A stretch of DNA of 64,000 nucleotides from Flavipsychrobacter sp. (GCA_016786665.1 JAEUVZ010000026.1:47325-111324); one strand, 5' to 3'. Counted from the first letter of the stretch, positions 44,252 to 52,599 are shown. Notes: generated by a model from the sequence alone, not told the origin. Translations and numbers: made by a program.

Positions 44252-44803
44252 TTACCACAATTCAAGATAACCTGACTCGTCATCGATATGTACTGTATAC
44301 CCGTTATTTACAAGATGATGCAATATGCATCTGCCTTTGTAATCAGGAGTAATTACATTGATTGATGGAAGAAATTTTTCTTCAGAATAAGCTCTGAGAA
44401 TTTTTTTACTATTCATATTGCTGAAACGATCACCGTCATCTAATGAAATAAGATAAGGAATAAGCATCTCATATTGTTCTTGGCTAACCAATAAATCTCT
44501 CTGGCTGACCATTAAACGAAAAATGTAATTGCTGAAGTCCATCCGTGAAAACCGCTTCTCGAAAATCAGTCGATATAGCGATACTCCATATAAGACGACA
44601 TAACCTTTTCTATTCTCAGGCGTATAAGTATCATTTTCTTTCAAGACTCTTATGGGTAATGAAATGTAATAATGGTCCAGAAAAACGCTGTCTGTAGACA
44701 TTTGATAAGCATCAATTCTCCTTTCATAGGTGGACCTCTTAGTCCAACTACAAGACGCCAAAAACACTAACAGTAATACGACAAAATGCTTTCTAATATC
44801 CAT
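44252..44803 (-). CDS. predicted lipoprotein, unknown function
   Basis: A 183-residue protein with a lipoprotein signal (FVVLLLVFLASCSWTK, Cys18). The mature part is mixed alpha/beta with many charged residues and no recognised domain. It is AT-rich compared with the eCIS genes. Its ATG lies within the last codons of a decayed upstream frame (GLLDGY then stop at 44793-44795). Small lipoproteins next to a truncated reading frame can be orphan immunity proteins of lost toxins, but nothing here proves it. Confidence 0.65.
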   Translation of the reverse strand: MDIRKHFVVLLLVFLASCSWTKRSTYERRIDAYQMSTDSVFLDHYYISLPIRVLKENDTYTPENRKGYVVLYGVSLYRLIFEKRFSRMDFSNYIFRLMVSQRDLLVSQEQYEMLIPYLISLDDGDRFSNMNSKKILRAYSEEKFLPSINVITPDYKGRCILHHLVNNGYTVHIDDESGYLELW

Positions 44804-45047
44804 CTAACAAACCTTTTATTACGTCCCTATGGTATTCACTCAATTCACGCTCTGTGAAGGTATGACCACAATGATAATAACAGTCTACGCTATACGATGG
44901 GATAACAACTGTGTTTTCAACAGCAACAGCCCGACCTACAGCTCGCGAAATTATATCCAACACGTTTGCCGGTAACCGGTAGGCACGTTGGTATGCGGGA
45001 ATGGCATTGGGGAAAAGGTGGAGGTAGCTATCTTTTAAAGAATAAGG
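44793..45047 (-). pseudogene. decayed reading frame, C-terminal fragment of an unknown protein
   Basis: An open frame of 84 codons on the minus strand without a usable start codon reads ...FPNAIPAYQRAYRLPANV... GRAVAVENTVVIPSYSV... YYHCGHTFTERELSEY and ends at 44793. It is bounded upstream by an in-frame TAA at 45048-45050. The absence of a start and the sensible amino-acid pattern suggest the tail of a larger protein whose front is lost. No family is recognised. It overlaps the start of the lipoprotein gene by 11 bases, as a coupled toxin-tail and immunity gene would, but that is speculation. Confidence 0.4.
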
Positions 45048-45086
45048 TTAATAAACTCTTCATAGAACTGCTCTTAAACCCTAGTA

Positions 45087-45551
45087 TCATTTTTTGGACA
45101 AGGTATCTGCGTTAACATTGTAACTTATAATCTTAATACCGTCTTTCTCTTTAATAAGCATGAGAGTTTCCTTAGACGCAAAATTTGAACGTTTGACGCT
45201 ACATTGGAACAAATATTTTATCCTAGCATCAGTTCCAACAATATCTTCCGTTTCCCATTTCTCAATGCTATAACTCTCAACTTTGCCTAAATCATTAAAA
45301 GCTAAATTATATATATTATTCAATTTCTGCGTATCTGTAACTTCAAAAAATCTCTTATCAAATAGCTTGTAGCTCTCTTTGTAGTTTTCATTTATTAGTA
45401 ACCCATAAAATTTATCAATTATTTCTTCTCCATCTTTTCTATCTTCCTCTCTGTTGATGTAGGAAGAATTGAAATGACAACTGGAAATAAATAAGCAAGT
45501 CTGAGAAATAGCTATAAAAAATAAGGAAATAAATAATCGTCTTATATACAT
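45087..45551 (-). CDS. predicted lipoprotein with DUF3887/DUF4019-like body
   Basis: A 154-residue protein with an N-terminal membrane segment ending in FISSCHF, a likely lipobox at Cys25. The mature part (DKFYGLLINENYKESYKLFDKRFFEVTDTQKLNN... YLFQCSVKRSNFASKETLMLIKEKDGIKIISYNV) looks like the NTF2-like fold of DUF3887/DUF4019 proteins. Function is unknown. It is the second of four small AT-rich genes on the minus strand between the eCIS and tRNA-Leu, all envelope-targeted. Confidence 0.6.
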   Translation of the reverse strand: MYIRRLFISLFFIAISQTCLFISSCHFNSSYINREEDRKDGEEIIDKFYGLLINENYKESYKLFDKRFFEVTDTQKLNNIYNLAFNDLGKVESYSIEKWETEDIVGTDARIKYLFQCSVKRSNFASKETLMLIKEKDGIKIISYNVNADTLSKK

Positions 45552-45583
45552 TTTTGCGATAATTAAAAGTTTAAAGTAATTAA

Positions 45584-45808
45584 TTAGTACAGTCGAATAA
45601 AGCTATGAGTGGTCCAAAACCTATATTCTCCATTCGTATCTTTTCTGAACACTTTGTAAATATAAGTATTTGCATCTTTGTCAATAGAATCACCTATCAT
45701 TATCTTATCACCTATAGGTGGCAAAAAAAATCTAACATCAATGTGAGATCTAACATGGCAACCAGTCATACAAGACAATACCATAATTATAGGTAATACA
45801 TATTTCAT
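45584..45808 (-). CDS. small predicted lipoprotein, unknown function
   Basis: A 74-residue product with a lipoprotein signal (MVLSCMTGCHVRS, Cys17) and a short polar tail (IGDSIDKDANTYIYKVFRKDTNGEYRFW). Its ATG overlaps the stop of the preceding membrane-anchored gene by four bases, so they form a pair. No homologue is recognised. Coding is supported mainly by the signal peptide and the coupling. Confidence 0.5.
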   Translation of the reverse strand: MKYVLPIIMVLSCMTGCHVRSHIDVRFFLPPIGDKIMIGDSIDKDANTYIYKVFRKDTNGEYRFWTTHSFIRLY

Positions 45809-46170
45809 AACCAGTCACTTTTCTTCTGAAAGGTATAGAGATATGTGCCTTCCGCCCTGATTAATGCCAATGTATCTGAAAATGCCGGTTTGTATACACT
45901 ATCTCCAACCTTTGCTATACGTGAAAAAATTTCACCATTGTTTAAGTTTTTATCGGTGTATGGATAAAAACCAAACTCCTCTGGATTATTGTCAAGAATG
46001 AAATTTGATGCCCTGGAATACCTATCTATCTTAATAATTCTTCCAGATAATTGAGCCGAATTAAATATGTCAAACTCCCTATCGGCTTTCTTTGTTTGAA
46101 GTAGAGTGCTTGCATAAAGTACAGTTAAAATCACTACAACACCTACTATAATTCTTAACTTTTTTTTCAT
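45805..46170 (-). CDS. small membrane-anchored protein, unknown function
   Basis: A 121-residue protein with one N-terminal transmembrane helix (LRIIVGVVVILTVLYASTLL) and a soluble domain (FDIFNSAQLSGRIIKIDRYSRASNFILDN... GEIFSRIAKVGDSVYKPAFSDTLALIRAEGTYLYTFQKK). It is followed by the small lipoprotein with a four-base overlap. The duplicated tRNA-Leu region begins just upstream. It is part of an AT-rich accessory patch. Function is unknown. Confidence 0.6.
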   Translation of the reverse strand: MKKKLRIIVGVVVILTVLYASTLLQTKKADREFDIFNSAQLSGRIIKIDRYSRASNFILDNNPEEFGFYPYTDKNLNNGEIFSRIAKVGDSVYKPAFSDTLALIRAEGTYLYTFQKKSDWL

Positions 46171-46229
46171 AGTCTATCTTTTCCAAAAATCGTGTAAAAT
46201 CCAAGTATTGCTTACTCCCCCTGCCGCAT

Positions 46230-46500
46230 TTGCGAAAAATTCAAACAGATATCGAGGCTCGCGTGTCCCATAAAACAAGTGCGGAGACCAACATCGCTTT
46301 TCGCTCTGCCGCTCTCCGCCCTTAAAATGTCCCCAGAACAGGAATCGAACCTGCACTCCCTTGCGAAAAAATCAAACAGATATCGAGGCTCGCGTGTCCC
46401 ATAAAACAAGTGCGGAGACCAACATCGCTTTTCGCTCTGCCGCTCTCCGCCCTTAAAATGTCCCCAGAACAGGAATCGAACCTGCACTCCCTTGCGAAAA
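46230..46500. repeat. 131-bp tandem duplication including the 3' half of tRNA-Leu
   Basis: Two near-identical 131-bp units (46230-46360 and 46361-46491) each contain 91 bases of spacer plus the 3' forty bases of the tRNA-Leu gene. Every unit boundary is marked by TTGCGAAAA (46230, 46361, 46492), which lies in the variable arm of the tRNA. The intact tRNA is the rightmost copy; 46330-46369 is a partial tRNA without its 5' half. The pattern fits recombination or integration events at the tRNA 3' end. Confidence 0.9.
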
Positions 46501-46544
46501 CCAGATTTTGAGTCTAGCGCGTCTACCAATTCCGCCATCTGGGG
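46461..46544 (-). tRNA. tRNA-Leu, anticodon CAA
   Basis: An 84-nt class II tRNA. The acceptor stem pairs CCCCAGA (46538-46544) with TCTGGGG (46462-46468). The anticodon stem-loop is CTAGA-CTCAAAA-TCTGG with anticodon CAA at 46508-46510, and the T-arm is GCAGG-TTCGATT-CCTGT. The variable arm is long (TTTTCGCAAGGGAGT), as expected for leucine. The discriminator base is A and CCA is not encoded. Its 3' half is present once more in the tandem duplication next to it. Confidence 0.93.
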
Positions 46545-46615
46545 GTTTGCTGCGTGTGTGGCAACTCCTTCACAATCAACAACTGCCAACTGCTACTGAA
46601 AACTGCCAACTGAAA

Positions 46616-47143
46616 TCAGCGGGCAGCAAAGCTATCAATTCTTTCCTTGATGCGCAACAGATATTTTTTTCGGAAATAATAATCCTTCAGCCGCTCCAGC
46701 AGCGCTTTGTCGGCCGCTTCTGTGCCGTAGGCGGCTACCAGCGGCGCCACCTCCCCGGCCCACTCCGCCAGCTGGCTGGCCAGGGTTCCTTCAGCCGCCT
46801 GCTTCAGGCTTTCGTTGGCGGGCTCCATTTCGTAATCACTTACCGCCTCGTTCAGGTCCATCATTTCCATCAGGAAGGCGGGCGGCAGCGTGTATTTCTC
46901 TTCCTCTTCCAGCAGGCCATGCAGCTTCAGCACATAGGCCATGGTGGCGTCGGTGTCGGTCAGCACGCGGTAGGCTTCGTTGTTCAGCGCGCTGGTCCGC
47001 AGGGCCTCGTCCCGCGTGGCGGCGTCGGCCAGCGTAAACCGGTCGGGGTGATACTTCCGGCTCAGCTCGTAATACTTCTTCTTCACCTCACCACCATCCG
47101 GCCGAAAAGTCACCGGGATATTATATAACTCGAAATAGTTCAT
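46616..47143 (-). CDS. hscB: co-chaperone HscB-like J-domain protein
   Basis: A 175-residue protein with an N-terminal J-domain: MNYFELYNIPVTFRPDGGEVKKKYYELSRKYHPDRF contains the HPD motif that stimulates Hsp70 ATPase. The family-specific NEAYRVLTD and MAYVLKLHGLLEEEEKYTLPPAFLMEMMDLNEAV blocks form the C-terminal helical bundle that holds the IscU scaffold. HscB works with HscA in iron-sulfur cluster transfer. No hscA or isc genes are in the window, which is common when Fe-S genes are dispersed. The gene is divergent from the dehydrogenase that starts 82 bases away. Confidence 0.9.
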   Translation of the reverse strand: MNYFELYNIPVTFRPDGGEVKKKYYELSRKYHPDRFTLADAATRDEALRTSALNNEAYRVLTDTDATMAYVLKLHGLLEEEEKYTLPPAFLMEMMDLNEAVSDYEMEPANESLKQAAEGTLASQLAEWAGEVAPLVAAYGTEAADKALLERLKDYYFRKKYLLRIKERIDSFAAR

Positions 47144-47225
47144 CTATCAAACATTCTATTCAGCCTCCGGCTATTGAACCATGAAGCTGGCAGAAACCGT
47201 ATTTTTGACAAAAGTAACAAAGAAG

Positions 47226-48425
47226 ATGGTTATAGGACTGATACGCGAGCGAAAGACACCACCCGACGAGCGGGTACCCCTTACCCCACGGCAGTGCGCT
47301 TATATAATGGCGCGCTACCCTGGCGTCACCATAGTGGTAGAACCCTCCCCCACCCGCTGCTATACCGACGACGAGTATAAGACCGAAGGTATAACACTTA
47401 CCGAAGACCTCAGCGCCTGCGATGTGCTGCTGGGTGTAAAGGAAGTAAAAACAGAATACCTCCTGCCCGGCAAAACCTACTTCTTCTTTTCGCATACCAA
47501 AAAGAAACAACCTTACAACCAGCCCCTGATGCACGCGCTTATTGAAAAGCGCATCCGCATGATAGACTATGAGTGCCTCACCCATACCGACGAGCAGCGC
47601 ATACTGGGGTTCGGGCTGTATGCCGGCATTGTAGGCGCGCACAACGGACTGCTTACCTATGGAAAAAAACACCGACTGTACGACTTGCCCGCCGCCCATA
47701 AAATGCGCAGCTTCCAGGACCTGCTGCTGGCTTACGAAAAAATAAAACTCCCCAATATAAAGATAGCCGTAACGGGATCGGGCAAGGTAGCCGCCGGTGT
47801 AATAGATGTAATGACCAACCTGGATGTAGAGCCCGTGGAGCCGGAAGACTTTTTTAAGAACGAGTTCAACTATCCCGTGTACGCCCACTTCAAGGGCCGT
47901 GCCTTGTACGCCCGCATAGGCGATGGCTCCTTCCACCGCGACGACTTCCACGCGCACCCGCAGGAGTATAGCTGCCTGTTTCCGCAGTACCTCTCCAAAA
48001 CGGACATTATTATGAATGGCATCTACTGGGATAAGAACATCCCCCGCCTGTTTGAGAAAGAAGACCTCCGCCGCTCCGACTTCCGCGTGAGCGTGATAGC
48101 CGACATTACCTGCGATGTAGATGGCTCCGTACCCATCAACGTAGGCGCCTCCACCATTGCCGACCCGGTATATGGCATAGACCGTAAAACGCTGGAACGC
48201 GTAGCGCCCTTCCAGGATACTACCGATACGGTAGATGTAATGGCCGTAGATAATCTGCCGAATGAACTGCCGCGCGACGCCTCGCAGTATTTCGGCGTGC
48301 ATTTTGAAAAGTATGTACTGGGGGAACTGCTCCAGGGTGAAAGCGACATTATAGAGCGCGCTACCATCTGCAAAGACGGGCGGCTTACCAGCTACTTCCA
48401 GTACCTGTCCGACTACGCTTATTAG
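47226..48425 (+). CDS. saccharopine dehydrogenase-like / alanine dehydrogenase-fold NAD(P) oxidoreductase
   Basis: A 399-residue enzyme of the AlaDH/PNT/lysine-ketoglutarate-reductase family. The start at MVIGLIRERKTPPDERVPLTP (47226) matches this family's conserved N-terminus, so the in-frame ATG 45 bases earlier is rejected. The NAD(P)-binding motif is IAVTGSGKVAAGVIDVM, and SVIADITCDVDGSVP is a shared C-terminal block. Members of this type in Bacteroidota are annotated as saccharopine or lysine-forming dehydrogenase; substrate specificity is not proven here. The stop overlaps the convergent epimerase gene by four bases. Confidence 0.82.
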   Translation: MVIGLIRERKTPPDERVPLTPRQCAYIMARYPGVTIVVEPSPTRCYTDDEYKTEGITLTEDLSACDVLLGVKEVKTEYLLPGKTYFFFSHTKKKQPYNQPLMHALIEKRIRMIDYECLTHTDEQRILGFGLYAGIVGAHNGLLTYGKKHRLYDLPAAHKMRSFQDLLLAYEKIKLPNIKIAVTGSGKVAAGVIDVMTNLDVEPVEPEDFFKNEFNYPVYAHFKGRALYARIGDGSFHRDDFHAHPQEYSCLFPQYLSKTDIIMNGIYWDKNIPRLFEKEDLRRSDFRVSVIADITCDVDGSVPINVGASTIADPVYGIDRKTLERVAPFQDTTDTVDVMAVDNLPNELPRDASQYFGVHFEKYVLGELLQGESDIIERATICKDGRLTSYFQYLSDYAY

Positions 48426-49342
48426 TCCGGTTTCATTATCTGCCGGGCGGCTTTTTCTACCGTGTCGTACTCGGGTGCCATGCCCGCCAGCACGGTCTTG
48501 TCGGCGCTCACGGTGCAGCTTTTCAGCAGCTCTGTGCTCAGCTCGCCCAGCATCAGCTTCAGTACTGCCGCCGGTATGGGCGCGGGTACCTTTATGCCGC
48601 CTTTCAGCTTCGCTATTGTTTTCATTAGCTGGGCCTGGCTCACCGGGTGAGGTGTCACGGCATTATACACCCCTTGTATGGTAGCCCGCTCCACAGCGTG
48701 CAGCATCATACGGCACAGATCCAGCACGTGTATCCAGCTGATTACCTGGCGGCCATTGCCAAATATGGGAAGCACCCCCATAGATGCCGGGCGCAGCAGT
48801 TGCGGAAACATACCATCCTCCCGGCCCAGCACTATCCCCTGCCGGAAGATAACCGTGCGCAGGAAATCATCCGCCTGGCGCACTTCCGCTTCCCACTGTT
48901 GGCAGGTATCTGCCAGGAAGTCGTGGTAAGGGGCATCCGTCTCCCTAAAGAAGCTATGCCCTTCCCGGTCCGGGCCATAATAACCAATGGCCGAAGACGA
49001 AATAAGCGTTTGGCACCGCTCCCCATACTCCCGCAGTTGCTGCACCAGGAAGCGGGTGGTATGTACCCGGCTGTGTACTATCTCTTCCTTGCGCTTCTTT
49101 GTCCAGCGCTTGTCGGCTATGCCTGCACCGGCCAGGTGCACTACCGCATCCAGGGTTTTGAGGTACACCAGGTCAAATTTGCCTGCGTAAGGGTCCCAGA
49201 AGGCGTAGTGCACATGGGGCACATCGTGCTGCTTCATGGGCGTACGGGTAAAAATGACCACATCGTGGCCACTGTCTTTCAGTAGTGCGCAAAGATGCCT
49301 GCCCACAAACCCCGTCCCACCGGTGATGCCTATTACCGCCAT
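48422..49342 (-). CDS. TIGR01777 family NAD-dependent epimerase (YfcH/SDR39U1-type)
   Basis: A 306-residue extended short-chain dehydrogenase. The N-terminal GITGGTGFVGRHLCALL is the NAD(P)-binding loop; LVYLKTLDAVVHLAGAGI, TLISSSAIGYYGPDREG and FRQGIVLGREDGMFPQLL follow the family. The Tyr of the active site is in IGYYG. The C-terminal DUF1731-like region (PAPIPAAVLKLMLGELSTELL) is present. The substrate of this family is unknown. The gene overlaps the dehydrogenase 3' end by four bases in convergent orientation. Confidence 0.92.
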   Translation of the reverse strand: MAVIGITGGTGFVGRHLCALLKDSGHDVVIFTRTPMKQHDVPHVHYAFWDPYAGKFDLVYLKTLDAVVHLAGAGIADKRWTKKRKEEIVHSRVHTTRFLVQQLREYGERCQTLISSSAIGYYGPDREGHSFFRETDAPYHDFLADTCQQWEAEVRQADDFLRTVIFRQGIVLGREDGMFPQLLRPASMGVLPIFGNGRQVISWIHVLDLCRMMLHAVERATIQGVYNAVTPHPVSQAQLMKTIAKLKGGIKVPAPIPAAVLKLMLGELSTELLKSCTVSADKTVLAGMAPEYDTVEKAARQIMKPD

Positions 49343-49526
49343 AGCTCAAATATAAATAAACAATATCTTCCTTAGCCACCAACATCTTAAAAATCAAGCC
49401 ATAGCATTGCGTCCTCTCCCACGGGAAGCCTGAATTGTTAAATAGCCGGGGAGGAATACAATAATAAACACCCGGCGGCGTTTATTGTTTGAAACATTTT
49501 TTCTCCTAACCAATACCAGTCTATAG

Positions 49527-49712
49527 ATGGAACAATTTGTACTCTTAACTTTTACTGAATACCCAAACGGCAGATCTGTGAAGATGGAAAGAAATGAAGG
49601 AAAATCGGTGCTGATGAAGCGCGTGAAGGCATACCTTAACGAAGCCGCCGCCGACCTCCTTCAGCCCCGCCCCGAAGCGGTTACCCGCCTGCTGGAATTG
49701 GCCCGTCAGTAA
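49527..49712 (+). CDS. small hypothetical protein (61 aa)
   Basis: A 61-residue frame starting MEQFVLLTFTEYPNGRSVKMER, with a helical C-terminal half (MKRVKAYLNEAAADLLQPRPEAVTRLLELARQ). The amphipathic helix and GC pattern suggest genuine coding, but no family is recognised. It is followed by a 12-bp inverted repeat before the convergent metallophosphoesterase. Confidence 0.5.
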   Translation: MEQFVLLTFTEYPNGRSVKMERNEGKSVLMKRVKAYLNEAAADLLQPRPEAVTRLLELARQ

Positions 49713-49721
49713 TGAACGCAC

Positions 49722-49776
49722 AACTCAAAAGCCGGTTAGTTGCTACGCAAGTAGTACCTATATTGGCTTTTGAGTT
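49722..49776. terminator. inverted repeat between convergent genes
   Basis: Twelve perfectly paired bases (49722-49733 with 49765-49776, AACTCAAAAGCC/GGCTTTTGAGTT) around a 31-base loop that can fold further (GCTAC...GTAG). It may end transcription from both sides, although the T-tract is weak. Confidence 0.5.
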
Positions 49777-49796
49777 CCTATTTCAGGCAATTCCCT

Positions 49797-51065
49797 TTAC
49801 GCTAATTCAATCAATGTGATCTCCGGCATAATGCCGAGGCGGCCGGGATAGCCCAGGAAGCCGAACCCCCTGTTTACATACAGGTGCTGATTGTTCTCGG
49901 TGTAGAGGCCCGCCCAGTTTTTATACATGTACTGTATGGGGCTCCACTTCATCCAGGGTAGCTCTACGCCAAACTGCATACCATGGGTGTGGCCACTGAG
50001 CGTCAGGTCCACATCCTTATACTTTTCTATCACCTCAGCATCCCAGTGAGAGGGGTCGTGCGAGAGCAATATTTTAAACGGCGCGTTTTTCGTTTCTATG
50101 CCGGTGTAGGCCTTCGCCATATCGCCATACATATGGAAGGGGCCATTCATTCCCCGCACGCCGGCACCGGGTATGTTCTGCACCCCTATCACCCCTATAC
50201 TGTCACCACCTCTTTCCAGCAGCACGTGCTCATCCATCAGCAGCCTCCAGCCCATATCGGCATGCAGTTGTATAATGTCTTGCAGGTTTTTCGCTTTCGC
50301 TTCCAGGTTGGGCCACTGGGCGTAGTCTCCGTAGTCATGATTCCCTAAAGTGGAATACACACCTAAAGGCGCCTTCAGGCGGGAGTATATCTCCTTGTAT
50401 TGGGAATCTACCTCTATAGTGCGGTCGTTCACCAGGTCGCCCGTAAAGAAGATCACATCCGGTTTCAGGTCCAGTATACGCTGAATGCCGGAAGCTACCG
50501 CCTCGTGGTTATCAAAGCTGCCGGTATGTATATCCGATATCTGTACGATTTTCAGTCCCTTGAATGCCGGGGGAACCTTAGGCGAAGTGATGCGGACGCG
50601 GCGCACTATGTACTTATACCGGTTTCCCATGCCGTAAATAAAGCCTCCCAGCGAGACACCGGCGGTAATAAGCGCGGCCCGCATAATGAATACCGAACGA
50701 GGCATCAGGTCGCCCGTGCGCTCGTCTATTTCATCCTTTTTAGGTACAATCTTGTTATATACCCAGATACCAATACGGCGCAGGTCATTCAGCAACAAGA
50801 GAACCACGACCAGTACCTTACCTACCACCAGCCCGAACGACAGCGCGATATAAACGTTGCGCAGGATGGTGGGATATTGCGTCCAGTCTATCTTCCGGAA
50901 AAAGAACATCCCCCCTTCCAGGAACACGGTCATCACTACATAAAGCGCCATAGTGGCCATCGCGGCAGCGCGCGGAAATTTCCGGACAGCCGAGCGCATG
51001 ATCAGGAAACTGTAGAACTCCGCCAGAACCAATATCAACAATAAAACCAGGAACTTCCAACTCAT
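49797..51065 (-). CDS. membrane-anchored metallophosphoesterase (calcineurin-like)
   Basis: A 422-residue protein. The N-terminal 150 residues hold four hydrophobic segments (LVLLLILVLAEFYSFLI, AAAMATMALYVVMTVFL, VYIALSFGLVVGKVLVVVLLLL and about 130-148). From about 165 the calcineurin-like phosphoesterase core follows: LKIVQISDIHTGSF (D-x-H), VIFFTGDLVNDR (GD), YSTLGNHDYGDY (GNHD), and LSGHTHGMQFG (GHTHG). The dinuclear metal site is thus complete. Related YkuE/UDP-2,3-diacylglucosamine-type enzymes act on lipids or nucleotides; the substrate here is open. It begins five bases after the FMN reductase gene ends. Confidence 0.9.
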   Translation of the reverse strand: MSWKFLVLLLILVLAEFYSFLIMRSAVRKFPRAAAMATMALYVVMTVFLEGGMFFFRKIDWTQYPTILRNVYIALSFGLVVGKVLVVVLLLLNDLRRIGIWVYNKIVPKKDEIDERTGDLMPRSVFIMRAALITAGVSLGGFIYGMGNRYKYIVRRVRITSPKVPPAFKGLKIVQISDIHTGSFDNHEAVASGIQRILDLKPDVIFFTGDLVNDRTIEVDSQYKEIYSRLKAPLGVYSTLGNHDYGDYAQWPNLEAKAKNLQDIIQLHADMGWRLLMDEHVLLERGGDSIGVIGVQNIPGAGVRGMNGPFHMYGDMAKAYTGIETKNAPFKILLSHDPSHWDAEVIEKYKDVDLTLSGHTHGMQFGVELPWMKWSPIQYMYKNWAGLYTENNQHLYVNRGFGFLGYPGRLGIMPEITLIELA

Positions 51066-51069
51066 CGCC

Positions 51070-51570
51070 TTAGTATTTTATAAACTCTTCTATTTGTTGT
51101 TCTATCGCCTTTGCGGTAGCCTCCTTCAGCAGGCGGCCTTCCGCGTCCATTTCTTCGTTGATGCGCGACAGGGGTAGCTTGTTGTACAGTACGTTCACCC
51201 GCATGTAGTGAAGGATGTTGGTCATGTGCTCTATACCCCGCAGGTTGCCGCCCCGGCCATCAGCTACGCCTACCAGCATGGCCTTCTTGTACCACCAGCA
51301 GTTGCGGATGTCGCTATTGTCTATCAGCATTTTAAGTATACCGGGAAAGCTGCCGTTGTATTCCGGCATCACGAACACGAACTTATCCGCCGGCAGCAGG
51401 TACTGCTGCTGTATGCGGCTCAGTTCTTCTCCTTTTTCCCATACATTTTTATCTTCCAGGGAGAGCAGTTGCACATCAGTAGCCTGTGCCGATAACAGGC
51501 TGTAATACAAATTCGCCACCCGCAGCGTCATGCTGTCCTTACGATTGGTTCCGGCTATTATGGTTATCAT
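51070..51570 (-). CDS. NADPH-dependent FMN reductase (flavodoxin-like fold)
   Basis: A 166-residue flavoprotein: MITIIAGTNRKDSMTLRVANLY is the phosphate-binding loop of FMN_red proteins, followed by FVMPEYNGSFPGILKMLID, the family's second signature, and VGVADGRGGNLRG. Such enzymes reduce quinones, azo dyes or chromate using NADPH through bound FMN. The start at 51570 was chosen by fit to the family, 12 bases inside the longer frame. The metallophosphoesterase follows directly, so the pair is one transcript. Confidence 0.9.
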   Translation of the reverse strand: MITIIAGTNRKDSMTLRVANLYYSLLSAQATDVQLLSLEDKNVWEKGEELSRIQQQYLLPADKFVFVMPEYNGSFPGILKMLIDNSDIRNCWWYKKAMLVGVADGRGGNLRGIEHMTNILHYMRVNVLYNKLPLSRINEEMDAEGRLLKEATAKAIEQQIEEFIKY

Positions 51571-51700
51571 TTGCAGCAGCAAAGGTACAGGGTTTCCCCA
51601 AGTATTGATAACCTATTACATATCAGCTTATTGCCGCTATCTATGGGCTGGCGGCTGTCCTGCCGTCCGCATTACCGCTCAAAATTCCGTCGTTTGACGG

Positions 51701-51850
51701 ATGGACAGGAATAAAATATCTATTACCTTTAATGGGTTGGCCTTCCAACCACTGGCTACCGGCACCAACCGCCTGGAGATAGCCCACCTGCCCCCCACTA
51801 TCTACTTCCTCCACACACCAGGAGAAGTACATAAAATTGTGATTGAATAA
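51701..51850 (+). pseudogene. orphan T9SS C-terminal sorting tail, remnant of a lost secreted protein
   Basis: A 49-codon frame on the plus strand ending in LATGTNRLEIAHLPPTIYFLHTPGEVHKIVIE-like sequence. The pattern N-x-L-x-I-x-H-L-P-x-x-I-Y-F-L followed by HKIVIE is the last half of a type A sorting domain. No signal peptide, cargo domain or YPNP strand precedes it, and an upstream in-frame TGA at 51695-51697 closes the frame. A palindrome (51686-51701) lies at its front. It is most likely the surviving tail after deletion. Confidence 0.6.
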
Positions 51851-51885
51851 CACCCATCGTGAGTTAGCTAAAGTCTACCCATTGC

Positions 51886-52443
51886 TTAACAGCATACTTT
51901 TTCCCATTCCATTTCACGAGTGGCCGCATCATACCGGGCCCACCAAGAATAAAAATCAGAATATCCTTTTGTTGCGCCTCTCACCGGTGAGTAGCTACCT
52001 ATATTATCAAATACTTTCCGGCATGTATCTGCTTCTATTACAAAAATGGACAGCGAACTTCCGGAGTTCCCGAATTCACAATAATTACCGTACTCTATCA
52101 ATACCTCGGGTAGCTTGTCGGCATTAAGGTCTTTGGTATAAACCCGCACCGTATCTTGCCATCTATTTCCACACTCATCATCTGCATAGAATCCATCCTT
52201 GTTTTTAGAAAGGGTTAGGTTCATCGCTTTAAAGATACGCTCTTTCAGTTCGTCTGTAAGTACCGGCGCTTCCGTCAGTTGCTGACTGTCATAGTCTGTT
52301 ATGTATTTAAAGAGTAGCGCTGCGCCAGGGCTCAGCTTACTTTGGCTTTTGTGCTCCTCTTTAGCAGACTCATTCCCGGAAGTACACGAAGCGGCGAGGG
52401 AAAGTGCGGAAATAAATATTGCAGCAATCGTTTGCTTGGGCAT
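51886..52443 (-). CDS. predicted lipoprotein, unknown function
   Basis: A 185-residue protein starting at MPKQTIAAIFISALSLAASC (52443), which gives a clean lipobox at Cys20. The earlier in-frame ATG at 52533 would add a spurious hydrophobic lead and is rejected. The mature part includes YTKDLNADKLPEVLIEYGNYCEFG, resembling an FG-GAP-like or calcium-binding-like DLN loop, and ends in CC. No function is recognised. Confidence 0.7.
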   Translation of the reverse strand: MPKQTIAAIFISALSLAASCTSGNESAKEEHKSQSKLSPGAALLFKYITDYDSQQLTEAPVLTDELKERIFKAMNLTLSKNKDGFYADDECGNRWQDTVRVYTKDLNADKLPEVLIEYGNYCEFGNSGSSLSIFVIEADTCRKVFDNIGSYSPVRGATKGYSDFYSWWARYDAATREMEWEKVCC

Positions 52444-52599
52444 AGTTATATGTTGAGTTTGGTAGAGATAAAAGTACCAAAACATCTTGCTAAAACAAAA
52501 CAGCTTCAGAAGACGGATGCCGTTGAAACTCAATACCGCCGGTAAACGAAGATGAGTATCCCTCCGTGCATTTATTAATAACCGTTAATAAATAAACAA

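Noticed and set aside
46174..46589. Open frames across the duplicated tRNA-Leu region
   Set aside because: They read through the antisense and sense of tRNA sequence and repeat DNA; the repeated peptide is a by-product of the duplication.
47160..48302. 380-codon minus-strand frame opposite the dehydrogenase
   Set aside because: It is an antisense shadow of a well-supported enzyme gene; the translation has no recognisable motif.
51641..51853. 70-codon minus-strand frame overlapping the T9SS tail remnant
   Set aside because: The plus-strand reading explains the sequence better (sorting-tail motif). The minus frame has no family features.
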